Part shown: piece by piece, positions 6,494 through 13,987 of the stretch
How the letters are laid out: each line of letters opens with the position of its first letter
Numbering within the stretch: the first letter of the stretch is position 1
Origin: Bacillota bacterium
GTDB taxonomy: Bacteria > Bacillota > Bacilli > Alicyclobacillales > SLC66
Direction of reading: 5' to 3'
Assembly (NCBI GenBank): GCA_021846145.1
Contig: JAJZCJ010000053.1
Span: forward strand, 1-14,565
DNA length: 14,565 nt
Translations under genes and position numbers: made by a program
Notes under the pieces: generated by a model
The model's input: only the letters and a program-made list of their open reading frames with translations
Databases searched by the model: none
Told to the model about the DNA's origin: nothing

Positions 6494-7585
6494 TTACGCT
6501 CCTGTTACGCCTGCGAGTTGTGGTAAAAAGCCACTATTGCGTAGTTCACTAAGGAAACTGCTGAATTCATTAAAATTCATCTGTTGTTTGGCATCTGACA
6601 ACGCCACACTCGGCTCAGGATGAACTTCCACAATAATCCCATCTGCACCTACGGCAAGTGCCGCTTTGGCTACAGGCAACATAATATCTTTTCGTCCTGT
6701 TGAATGTGAGATGTCAACGAGCACAGGCAAGTGTGTCTCTTGCTTCAAAATAGGCACCGCTGAAATGTCGAGCGTGTTGCGCGTGGCCTTTTCATACGTG
6801 CGAATGCCGCGCTCGCAAAGAATGATCCTTTCATTTCCTCTGGCTGCAATATACTCTGCCGCGAAAATCAGTTCCTCAATCGTAGCTGACAGCCCCCGCT
6901 TAAGTAATACTGGCACGCGCGTTTGACCTGCCGCCTTTAGTAACTCAAAATTTTGCATATTGCGTGCCCCAATTTGGATCACGTCCACGTACTGCAACGC
7001 CATTTCAATATCTGCAGGATTCACGATTTCTGAAACAGAAGCCATATTGTATTTTTGCGTGGTTTGCCTGAGCATCCGTAGCCCTTGCTCGCCTAGCCCC
7101 TGAAAATCATAAGGAGAAGTTCTAGGTTTAAATGCGCCACCTCGCAACAAACTAACGCCTTGTGTTTGCATGTAGGCACCCACTTGTTCCATTTGTTCTG
7201 TCGTTTCCACAGAACAAGGTCCTGCAATCACAATCGGCAACCCATTGCCCACTTCTGTGCCTTTCACATTGACTACTGTGTTCGTACTTGTTCTTGCCCT
7301 ACTCACCAAAAGGTGTCGTTGTTCTTCCTGAAGCCCCAGCGAGGCTTGAAATACTTGCTTAAACAAATGACGAATCGTGCCATCTGAAAATGGACCTGGA
7401 TTTTCACTGACCAGTTGATCTAACTGTTGTTTTTCACGCTCTGGATCATATGGGTCAACTCCACGAGCATGTTTAATTTGCCCAATTCGCTCCACTACAT
7501 CTGCTCGTTTACTGAAGATCATCAACAATTCGTGATTGATACCATCTAGTTCCTTGCGTAATTCTTTCAAACGATCCTCTGCCAT
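6494..7585 (-). CDS. aroF: Bifunctional chorismate mutase / DAHP synthase
   Basis: The 363-residue protein has an AroQ-type chorismate mutase helix bundle (about 1-90: RKELDGINHELLMIFSKRADV and IGQIKHARG). A class I-beta DAHP synthase barrel follows (about 105-355). Active-site and metal motifs visible are AGPCS with Cys124, RGGAFKPRTSPY (148-159), ERGIRTYE (259-266), DISHSTGRKD (291-300) and VEVHPEP (319-325). DAHP synthase joins PEP and erythrose 4-phosphate in the first shikimate step; the fused mutase domain in Bacillus (gene called aroA there) doubles as a feedback sensor for chorismate/prephenate. The ATG start has a GAGGGAG site. It follows hisC by 58 bases and is probably co-transcribed with it; a palindrome sits right before its ribosome binding site. 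Confidence 0.96.
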   Translation of the reverse strand: MAEDRLKELRKELDGINHELLMIFSKRADVVERIGQIKHARGVDPYDPEREKQQLDQLVSENPGPFSDGTIRHLFKQVFQASLGLQEEQRHLLVSRARTSTNTVVNVKGTEVGNGLPIVIAGPCSVETTEQMEQVGAYMQTQGVSLLRGGAFKPRTSPYDFQGLGEQGLRMLRQTTQKYNMASVSEIVNPADIEMALQYVDVIQIGARNMQNFELLKAAGQTRVPVLLKRGLSATIEELIFAAEYIAARGNERIILCERGIRTYEKATRNTLDISAVPILKQETHLPVLVDISHSTGRKDIMLPVAKAALAVGADGIIVEVHPEPSVALSDAKQQMNFNEFSSFLSELRNSGFLPQLAGVTGA

Positions 7586-7602
7586 CCTAATAACTCTCCC
7601 TC

Positions 7603-7621
7603 TAAATATTTCGAATATTTA
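7603..7621. repeat. AT-rich palindrome just upstream of the DAHP synthase ribosome binding site
   Basis: TAAATATT-TCG-AATATTTA is an 8-bp perfect inverted repeat with a 3-base centre, in the 58-base gap between hisC and the DAHP synthase gene. It abuts the GAGGGAG ribosome binding site. It could be an operator or a weak hairpin affecting translation; it has no GC core, so it is not a typical terminator. Confidence 0.5.
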
Positions 7622-7643
7622 TTCTAATATTTTTTTGTCTATT

Positions 7644-8795
7644 CTATCTTAAATCCAGTGTTTTGCCTAGTGTTTCTGCCAGCGCCACTAAAAATTGCGC
7701 ATTTTCTTCCCGCGTTCCTATGCTCACGCGAATAAATTCAGGAATTCCCGGGAATCCCGCTCTTACGATAATGCCTTTGGCCTGCAACTCCTGAAACACA
7801 CGTCCTCCATCCCCTACTTCTGCAATCATAAAGTTGCCCTGTGTAGGAATGTAGTGGATGCCCAATTGTTCGAAGCCGCGATACAATTGTTTTCTTCCAT
7901 CACTGTTGACCGCACGTGATTTTTGCACATGATCCACATCACCAAGTGCCGCAATCGCCGCTGCCTGCGCCATGGCGTTGACATTAAAGGGCTCTCGCAC
8001 TTGATGCAAATAGCGAATTAACGTCGGGTTTCCCAGTGCATACCCCAAACGCATGCCGGCCAACCCGTACATTTTAGAAAATGTACGCAATGATAGCACC
8101 GGTTTCCCAGCGCGAATCAATTCAATCGAACGCAGCGGATCAGGAGTATCCACATATTCGAGATATGCCTCATCGCAAATAACGATCACATTTTCGGGTA
8201 AACTGTCAATAAATTGTGCTGTTGCCCGGTGTGTAAGCCATGTGCCCGTTGGATTATTTGGTGAACACAGATACACCAATTTCGTATTGGCTGTCACATG
8301 TTTTCGCATTTCCGCTAGGTCATACTGAAACCCATTTGCAAGCGGCACCGGAATCACTGTTGCCCCCATCACCTGAGCGCCAAAATCATACTGCGAAAAG
8401 GAAGGAAACGGAACCACCATTTCATCGCCTGGCTGCAAAAATGTCTCCGCAATCATTTTGATTACTTCGTCAGACCCATTGCCTACAAAAACAGCAGCAT
8501 CAGATAAACCAACGTGCGCGGCTAATGCTTGGCGCAAATCTTGTGCGGCCCCATCTGGATAACGATTAAGATCTGCAAGCATGTCTTCAATTGCAGCAAT
8601 CGCCTTTGGTGAAGGCCCCACCGGATTTTCATTAGAAGCCATTTTGATCACATGTTCCACCTGATACTCCTTCATGACATCTTTAATAGGACGTCCTGGG
8701 ACATAGGGGCGAATAGAGAGCAATGTGTCCCTAACTAACGGTCTCACTATTGCATCTAGGTGCTGACCAACATCACTAAATTCTGAACTTGACAC
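7644..8795 (-). CDS. hisC: Histidinol-phosphate / aromatic aminotransferase HisC
   Basis: This PLP-dependent class I/II aminotransferase is about 383 residues. Visible are SNENPVGPSP, the cofactor-phosphate loop GNGSDE, CSPNNPTGT, ICDEAYLEY and the PLP-lysine segment TFSKMYGLAGMRLGYA (Lys about 241), then the phosphate-binding Arg near IRVSIGTRE. HisC makes histidinol phosphate; in Bacillus the same enzyme also transaminates prephenate/phenylpyruvate. Pairing with the DAHP synthase gene suggests an aromatic amino acid role here. I start it at GTG 8795: AGGAGAGG lies 6 bases upstream, and the promoter's predicted transcription start (about 8826) lies inside the longer frame that opens at TTG 8831. 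The gene is the first of a two-gene transcript. Confidence 0.92.
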   Translation of the reverse strand: MSSSEFSDVGQHLDAIVRPLVRDTLLSIRPYVPGRPIKDVMKEYQVEHVIKMASNENPVGPSPKAIAAIEDMLADLNRYPDGAAQDLRQALAAHVGLSDAAVFVGNGSDEVIKMIAETFLQPGDEMVVPFPSFSQYDFGAQVMGATVIPVPLANGFQYDLAEMRKHVTANTKLVYLCSPNNPTGTWLTHRATAQFIDSLPENVIVICDEAYLEYVDTPDPLRSIELIRAGKPVLSLRTFSKMYGLAGMRLGYALGNPTLIRYLHQVREPFNVNAMAQAAAIAALGDVDHVQKSRAVNSDGRKQLYRGFEQLGIHYIPTQGNFMIAEVGDGGRVFQELQAKGIIVRAGFPGIPEFIRVSIGTREENAQFLVALAETLGKTLDLR

Positions 8796-8832
8796 TCGTA
8801 TCCTCTCCTCTCTATCTGTGACTTTGCTCAAT

Positions 8833-8862
8833 ATTATAGAGATGTTTTAAACAACGCGTCAA
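8833..8862 (-). promoter_or_regulatory. Sigma-A type promoter of hisC
   Basis: Minus strand: -35 TTGACG (8862-8857), an 18-bp spacer and -10 TATAAT (8838-8833). Transcription should begin near 8826, giving a leader of about 30 bases before the GTG at 8795. No leader peptide, T-box or attenuator is visible in so short a leader. Confidence 0.8.
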
Positions 8863-8863
8863 A

Positions 8864-8892
8864 TTTCGAGGGCCACCCATTTATGCTACAAT
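8864..8892 (+). promoter_or_regulatory. Probable promoter of ilvA (extended -10)
   Basis: Plus strand: TGC preceding -10 TACAAT (8887-8892) gives an extended -10 (TGnTACAAT), with a weak -35 TTTCGA (8864-8869) at 17 bp. It is back to back with the hisC promoter; the two -35 boxes are one base apart, so a bound regulator or polymerase could affect both. The leader to the TTG start is about 45 bases. Confidence 0.6.
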
Positions 8893-8945
8893 AAAACGTG
8901 GAGTAGGGTAAGCAATCAAGCATAATTGTCTGGAGGGACATCTTT

Positions 8946-10154
8946 TTGACTGTCACTTTACATGAAATTCAAGAAGCACGTATTCGCATCGCTGATATTA
9001 TTGAAAAAACACCATTAGATTTTTCACAAACTTTATCTACACTTTCGCAAAATCAAATTTATTTAAAGCTCGAAAACTTGCAACGAACAGGCTCTTTTAA
9101 AATTCGCGGCGCTTTTAACAAAATGTCCACCCTCACTCACGAGGAGAAGGCACGCGGCGTGATTGCGGCCTCCGCTGGCAATCACGCACAGGGCGTGGCG
9201 TATGCGGCCAAATGGATGGGGGTGCCTTGTACGATTGTCATGCCCACCGTCGCATCGCTATCCAAAGTCGAAGCAACCAGAAAATACGGGGCGCAAATCG
9301 TGCTTTATGGGCAAAATTATGATGAAGCGTACGCAAAAGCACAATCAATCAAAGAGGCAACGGGAGCGACGTACATTCATGCTTTTGACGATGAAATGAT
9401 CATTGCAGGGCAAGGAACAATCGGTATCGAAGTGCTAGAACAATTGCCAGACTTAGAAGCCATCGTCGTCCCCATCGGTGGAGGCGGACTGATTTCAGGC
9501 ATTGCAATTGCCGCCAAAACACTGAAACCAGACATCCGCATCATTGGTGTAGAAGCAAAAGGAGCCGCCGGATTTAAAAAATCATTGGCTGCCAATCGCA
9601 TTGAAGAACTGACGCATGTCGCAACCATTGCGGACGGGATTGCAGTAAAACGTCCAGGTGTCCTCACATTTGCTGCAGTGGAATCTTATGTGGATGATGT
9701 CGTGTTAGTGGAAGATGAGGAAATAGCCAGGGCGATGGTCGTTTTGATTGAACGCTCTAAGGTCGTTAGCGAAGGAGCCAGCGCTGCCGGTATTGCGGCT
9801 GCGATTACAAAAAAACTGCCATTTGAAAATAAAAAGACGGCGATTATTTTATCTGGCGGCAATGTGGATGTGTTGCTACTTTCTCGCATCATTGAGCACG
9901 GACTAGTGGCAGCAGGGCGACATATTCGTTTTGTCACCACACTGCCAGATCGCCCTGGGGCTCTTGTAAATTTATTGACAACAGTAGCAGAAACTGGTGC
10001 TAATATTGTATCGATCGAACATCATCGTCTGGGACAAGCATTGGGACTCGGACAAGTAGAAGTACAATTAGCGGCAGAGATGCGCAATTGGGCGCACATT
10101 GAAGAACTAAAAAACAAGCTTCATGAGTCAGGCTATGATTTACAACTTCGTTAA
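8946..10154 (+). CDS. ilvA: Threonine ammonia-lyase (threonine deaminase) with ACT domain
   Basis: The 402-residue PLP enzyme converts threonine to 2-oxobutanoate, the first committed step to isoleucine. Visible are the Schiff-base lysine in RTGSFKIRGA (Lys52), SAGNHAQGVA (76-85), the phosphate-binding GGGGLISG loop (178-185) and SGGN (303-306). A single ACT domain follows (about 326-402, DRPGALVNLL). The catabolic TdcB lacks this domain, and IlvA of E. coli carries a double ACT-like region of another type; the short single-ACT form is common in Bacillota and may be biosynthetic or catabolic. The start is TTG with GGAGG 9 bases upstream. It is the first gene of a likely operon with the FtsA-like gene (17-base gap). 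Confidence 0.94.
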   Translation: MTVTLHEIQEARIRIADIIEKTPLDFSQTLSTLSQNQIYLKLENLQRTGSFKIRGAFNKMSTLTHEEKARGVIAASAGNHAQGVAYAAKWMGVPCTIVMPTVASLSKVEATRKYGAQIVLYGQNYDEAYAKAQSIKEATGATYIHAFDDEMIIAGQGTIGIEVLEQLPDLEAIVVPIGGGGLISGIAIAAKTLKPDIRIIGVEAKGAAGFKKSLAANRIEELTHVATIADGIAVKRPGVLTFAAVESYVDDVVLVEDEEIARAMVVLIERSKVVSEGASAAGIAAAITKKLPFENKKTAIILSGGNVDVLLLSRIIEHGLVAAGRHIRFVTTLPDRPGALVNLLTTVAETGANIVSIEHHRLGQALGLGQVEVQLAAEMRNWAHIEELKNKLHESGYDLQLR

Positions 10155-10171
10155 AGCGTAAACAAGGACGG

Positions 10172-12340
10172 ATGGTAAACATGCAGGATTTACGATTTGC
10201 ACTGGATATTGGCACGCGTGGCGTCACTGGTCTTTTGTACAGCATTGAAGGCGACAAGTGCATGGTTCATTATACAGAATCAGAAGAGCATCAAGATCGC
10301 GCGATGCAAGATGGTCAAATTCATGACATTCAGGCTGTGGCTAACGTCATCTCCAGAATCAAAGAACAACTGACACAAGCTAGCCATCAGGAATTGACTC
10401 AAGTTGCAGTGGCAGCTGCGGGACGAGCCTTAAAAACGATTGATGCGCAAGCGACATTCCCACTTGGGGGAAATACTTGTTCTTCTGAAGATGTGTTTAA
10501 TTTACAACTGCTTGCCGTGCAAAGCGCAAAATCCGCATTGACTAAGGATAGCCACCTGCCAGATACTAGTCCATTATCTTTACATTGTGTTGGTTATTCC
10601 GTGCATTCTTTTTATTTGGATGGAGAAAAGATCGGCAACCTCGTCGGTCAACGCGGGCAGGAAGCCAAAGTATCGTTAATTGCCACTTTTTTACCCCGGG
10701 TGGTCATTGACTCTCTGGACAGTGCGCTCCGTGATGCTGGTCTGATGATGCATGGGCTTACTTTAGAACCGATCGCGGCACTCAATGCGTTGATTCCCAA
10801 AACGATGCGCAAATTAAACATTGCGCTTGTTGATATCGGTGCGGGCACCTCTGATATTGCCATTACGGCCGATGGCACTGTGCAGGCTTATGGCATGGTG
10901 CCGATTGCAGGCGATGAGATCACAGAGGCGCTTGTCGACTTATTCTTGCTGGATTTCCCTGCAGCAGAAGCGCTAAAACGAAAGCTTCTGTTCGAACCAA
11001 AACAAACGTTTGCAGACATTCTTGGCATTACAAAAACTGTCACCAGCAAAAAAATTCTGCAGCAGTTAAAACCTTCGATTGACGCGTTAGCACAAGCCAT
11101 TGCAGATGAAATTTTACACTTGAACAACAAGCCACCGACAGCAGTCATGCTAATTGGCGGAGGGGCGAAGACCCCATTTATCGAACCATTGCTCGCCACA
11201 AAACTCGGTCTCTCATTAGATCGTGTGCGGATGCGAGACCGAGAATCAATCACGGTCGCTATCGGCTGTGATGAGCAATTGACAGGACCTGAGGCGGTGA
11301 CACCGATCGGCATTGCGCTCGCCGCTGCTACCAGTGAAATTACCCCGATCACCGTGATGGTGGATGGACATGCCACCCGACTGTTTGCCTTTCACCCATT
11401 GACTGTCGGAGATGCATTACTTGAGGCAGGCGTGGATTTAGGCATCTTGAAGACTCGTCCTGGCGCAGCAGTAGTAGTGGAGATTAACGGTACAATCAAA
11501 GCCTTGACGGGTACCATTGGGTCACCTGGTAAACTGCTAAGAAATCATCAATCTACTTCCCTAGCTGAAATTCTCGAAGCAGGAGATGAGCTTGAAGTCA
11601 CACCTGCCACGCAAGGGCAAGTAGCGACTGGAACGTTGGCGGATTTAATTGAAGCTAACCATACGCGTACCATCTGGATTGATGACCAACCGTATACGAT
11701 TGAACCAAAGATTCAAATTAACGGGCGACTTGCACCCATGCACAGCAAATTAAAAGACCGCGATCAGATTATTATCAAGTGGCCGACTGTCAGCGAAGTG
11801 ATCGCAAATTACAAAAAGACAGTGCTCGAAGAATCGATCCACGTGCAAGTAAACCACCATGCCATTGAATTCACTAGCAGGAAATTTCGCATTGCCACCT
11901 CTGCGCAGTCGGATCATTGGCTGACAGAAGATGTACCGATTGAACACGAGATGAAGTTGTACTTAATTGTTCAACCCGATATGACTGTTGATGATGTCCT
12001 GAAAGTGGCCAATATCGTTTATTACGAAATCACACCTTTTCAAATACAGATCAACGGTAAACCAGAAATAGTGCGCACCCAAGTACCGATTTTATTAAAT
12101 GGCAAAGCCACAACGCCCCATGCCATGATTCATGATGGCGACGAAATCGTCTATGAACCATCACCTCAAAATAATGCCAGCCCAGTGACCATTAGTGACG
12201 TTATTTATCGTTTGGGTGATAGCTTGAAAATGCATGCAATGGGAAAATCCCGTCTCATCATGAAACGCAATGGTCAAACTGCGGATTTTACCACTGTACT
12301 GGAGCGCAATGATAGCGTGGAAGTTTTCTGGGAGGATTAA
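10172..12340 (+). CDS. FtsA-like actin-fold ATPase with long C-terminal extension
   Basis: The 722-residue protein begins with an actin/FtsA ATPase fold. Phosphate-1 is LDIGTRGVTG (11-20), an SHS2-like inserted region spans about 100-200, phosphate-2 is LVDIGAGTSDIAI (219-231), and the adenosine loop is VMLIGGGAKTPF (325-336). FtsA is normally about 420 residues and ends in a membrane-binding helix. Here about 330 residues follow instead, with recurring NG...(G/N)D motifs at about 439-473, 517-533, 643-658 and 700-715 suggestive of ThiS/beta-grasp modules. The first, with VDGHATRLF...TVGDALLEAGVDLG, resembles DUF348. No membrane helix or signal is visible. ATG 10181 is an alternative start; neither has an ideal ribosome site. 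Division FtsA is unlikely as no ftsZ neighbours it; a role in membrane or envelope assembly is only a guess. Confidence 0.85.
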   Translation: MVNMQDLRFALDIGTRGVTGLLYSIEGDKCMVHYTESEEHQDRAMQDGQIHDIQAVANVISRIKEQLTQASHQELTQVAVAAAGRALKTIDAQATFPLGGNTCSSEDVFNLQLLAVQSAKSALTKDSHLPDTSPLSLHCVGYSVHSFYLDGEKIGNLVGQRGQEAKVSLIATFLPRVVIDSLDSALRDAGLMMHGLTLEPIAALNALIPKTMRKLNIALVDIGAGTSDIAITADGTVQAYGMVPIAGDEITEALVDLFLLDFPAAEALKRKLLFEPKQTFADILGITKTVTSKKILQQLKPSIDALAQAIADEILHLNNKPPTAVMLIGGGAKTPFIEPLLATKLGLSLDRVRMRDRESITVAIGCDEQLTGPEAVTPIGIALAAATSEITPITVMVDGHATRLFAFHPLTVGDALLEAGVDLGILKTRPGAAVVVEINGTIKALTGTIGSPGKLLRNHQSTSLAEILEAGDELEVTPATQGQVATGTLADLIEANHTRTIWIDDQPYTIEPKIQINGRLAPMHSKLKDRDQIIIKWPTVSEVIANYKKTVLEESIHVQVNHHAIEFTSRKFRIATSAQSDHWLTEDVPIEHEMKLYLIVQPDMTVDDVLKVANIVYYEITPFQIQINGKPEIVRTQVPILLNGKATTPHAMIHDGDEIVYEPSPQNNASPVTISDVIYRLGDSLKMHAMGKSRLIMKRNGQTADFTTVLERNDSVEVFWED

Positions 12341-12343
12341 CAA

Positions 12344-12937
12344 TTGGCGAAACGAGATAAAGAAGTCACAAAACAACGCATTTTGGACGCAGCGATTGAC
12401 GTGTTTTCTGATAAAGGATACAATGGGGCACTGGTGGATGACATTACCAAACTATCCGACACATCAAAAGGTGCCTTTTATTTCCATTTTCCTAGTAAAA
12501 AATCAATTTTCAAAGCACTCCTAAAAACGCTGGTCGATCACATTGTGGCAGATGTAGAATCGGCGGTAGAAGACAAAACTGGCGCAGACTTAAAAATTGA
12601 AGCAGCGTTAGAAACCGTGCTGCAAATTTTTTCACGCCACGAGAAAGCGACGAGGCTATTATTTCTGGAGGCCACTGGACTAGGCAAAGCATTTGATAAA
12701 GAAGTATTTGAGGCACATCAACATTTTGCCACATTAATTGCGAAGCATCTGCAAGCGGCAATTGATGATGGTTCAATCGCTCCCCTTGACGTCACGCTCA
12801 CCGCCTACGCTTGGCTCGGTGCCATTCATGAAGTGATGTTAATGAGCTTTTTGAGTCCGCAAAGCCCACCGCTGGCTGACCTAGTAAAGCCGCTCAAGAC
12901 ATTACTGATGAGTGCATTGACACGAGCATTGTTGTAA
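12344..12937 (+). CDS. TetR/AcrR family transcriptional regulator
   Basis: The 197-residue protein has the TetR N-terminal helix-turn-helix at about residues 10-58 (QRILDAAIDVFSDKGYNG...SKGAFYFHFPSKKSIF). An all-helical ligand/dimer domain follows. TetR proteins are usually repressors released by a small molecule; the ligand cannot be predicted here. Translation starts at TTG, 3 bases after the stop of the FtsA-like gene, with GGAGG 8 bases upstream inside that gene's last codons, so the two are translationally linked. It might control its own operon or the neighbouring transglycosylase gene, but I see no clear TetR operator repeated in the window. Confidence 0.93.
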   Translation: MAKRDKEVTKQRILDAAIDVFSDKGYNGALVDDITKLSDTSKGAFYFHFPSKKSIFKALLKTLVDHIVADVESAVEDKTGADLKIEAALETVLQIFSRHEKATRLLFLEATGLGKAFDKEVFEAHQHFATLIAKHLQAAIDDGSIAPLDVTLTAYAWLGAIHEVMLMSFLSPQSPPLADLVKPLKTLLMSALTRALL

Positions 12938-12957
12938 AGATTAAAATCAACTATAAT
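12929..12957 (+). promoter_or_regulatory. Probable sigma-A promoter of the lytic transglycosylase gene
   Basis: TTGTTG (12929-12934), 17-bp spacer, TATAAT (12952-12957). The -35 overlaps the final codons and stop of the TetR gene. The predicted start is near 12964, about 35 bases before the TTG start codon. I saw no sigma-D (flagellar) consensus. Confidence 0.6.
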
Positions 12958-12998
12958 TATACTAGTTTATATGGTGTTTCTATAAAGGAGAATTCAGC

Positions 12999-13934
12999 TT
13001 GATTATTGATCCATCATCTTATGTGAACTCAACTGCGCCTGTAGCAGCCACTGTGAACAATACGAAAAAACCACAAAATAGTTCAGCGGATACAACAAAA
13101 TTCTCAACTCTTTTAAATCAAGCCATACAAGGGTCGGCCACTGGCACTACTAGTACCACACCAACGGCAAACATGGCTGAACTGTATAGCTTGCTTATGC
13201 AAAGCCAGATGAACAGCATGTTGAGCAGCACCTTAAATTCTACAGATAGCTCCAGCTCCTCTGGACTAGCAAGCGGATTGCTGGGCGGAGGAGGAAGTAG
13301 TAGCAGTTCATCGCTGCTCTCTTTATTATCCACAGCTTCCATGTTACAAGGTGCAATGCCCACTGGCACCAACCTAACTTCTGATTTACTGCCACTTTTA
13401 CTTGGCAGTACAGGTAATCTAGGAGGTACGGCAGGGATCACGATGATCGGCAACCAGATGCCACTTGGCACTCTCTCTACTCCGGTGATCAATATACCAT
13501 CGACGCCATCAATTACAGATTCATCAGTCAACAGCTCAACATCAGGAGTGAGCAAGTCTACCATTCAAGACTGGGTCAACCAATACGCGCCACGATATGG
13601 ATTAAGCCCTAAATTAGTCAACGCCGTGATTACGCAAGAGTCAGGCTATTCTCCTTCTGCCACCTCCTCTGCTGGAGCGATGGGCTTAATGCAGTTGATG
13701 CCCGAAACCGCAGCAATGCTAGGGGTATCTAATCCTTATGATCCGCTCTCCAATTTGTTGGGTGGAATGAGTTATTTAGGCGAATTAGTAAATCACTACC
13801 ATGGCAATATTTCTCTCGCGCTCGCTGCATACAACGCTGGTAGCAACGCCGTGGCCCAGTATGGCGGCATTCCACCGTATCCTGAAACGCAAAGATATGT
13901 CCAAGATATCATCTCTTTAATGAATCATGCATAA
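12999..13934 (+). CDS. Lytic transglycosylase (SLT domain), Ser-rich N-terminal half
   Basis: The 311-residue protein has a C-terminal Slt-type lysozyme-fold domain (about 187-308) that cleaves peptidoglycan with 1,6-anhydro formation. The catalytic Glu is 214 in ITQESGYSPSATSSAGAMGLMQLMP (given here only as Q-E-S-G and G-L-M-Q-L-M-P), and AAYNAGSNAV is at about 276-285. Residues 1-185 are Ser/Thr/Gly/Leu-rich low complexity without an obvious Sec signal or membrane segment. That resembles flagellum-associated or YjbJ/CwlQ-type cell-wall hydrolases of Bacillus, exported by another route. The start is TTG with AAAGGAG 8 bases upstream. It probably has its own promoter, and its stop codon lies within the following terminator hairpin. 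Substrate is inferred from the family. Confidence 0.92.
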   Translation: MIIDPSSYVNSTAPVAATVNNTKKPQNSSADTTKFSTLLNQAIQGSATGTTSTTPTANMAELYSLLMQSQMNSMLSSTLNSTDSSSSSGLASGLLGGGGSSSSSSLLSLLSTASMLQGAMPTGTNLTSDLLPLLLGSTGNLGGTAGITMIGNQMPLGTLSTPVINIPSTPSITDSSVNSSTSGVSKSTIQDWVNQYAPRYGLSPKLVNAVITQESGYSPSATSSAGAMGLMQLMPETAAMLGVSNPYDPLSNLLGGMSYLGELVNHYHGNISLALAAYNAGSNAVAQYGGIPPYPETQRYVQDIISLMNHA

Positions 13935-13982
13935 AAATAGCCCGCCAAGCTGTATCGTGCTTGGCGGGCTATTTTTATGCAT
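13927..13982. terminator. Bidirectional terminator with 24-bp perfect stem
   Basis: A perfect 24-bp stem (13927-13950 with 13959-13982) encloses an 8-base loop, TGTATCGT. The GC core GCCCGCCAAGC is flanked by A5 on the left and T5 on the right, so it can stop transcripts from both strands. The left arm contains the last two codons and TAA stop (13932-13934) of the transglycosylase gene, and the ferredoxin stop is 6 bases beyond the right arm. Confidence 0.93.
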
Positions 13983-13987
13983 CCACA

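Noticed and set aside
7749..7762. Palindromic GGAATTCCCGGGAATCC-like sequence inside hisC
   Set aside because: It encodes conserved residues (FPGIPEF) and is explained by coding constraint and chance.
8893..8945. Attenuator or T-box in the ilvA leader
   Set aside because: The leader is only about 45 bases, with no T-box consensus, leader peptide or stem-terminator pair.
10888..11376. 162-codon minus-strand frame inside the FtsA-like gene
   Set aside because: It lies wholly opposite conserved ATPase motifs of a convincing gene; composition is low-complexity Ala/Ser/Ile typical of an antisense shadow.
12917..12957. TTGACA at 12917 as the -35 for the transglycosylase promoter
   Set aside because: The spacer to TATAAT would be 29 bp, far too long; TTGTTG at 12929 with 17 bp fits better.
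13118..13564. 148-codon open frame on the minus strand opposite the Ser-rich half of the transglycosylase
   Set aside because: It is the antisense shadow of Ser/Gly-rich codons, has no credible ribosome site, and resembles no protein family.
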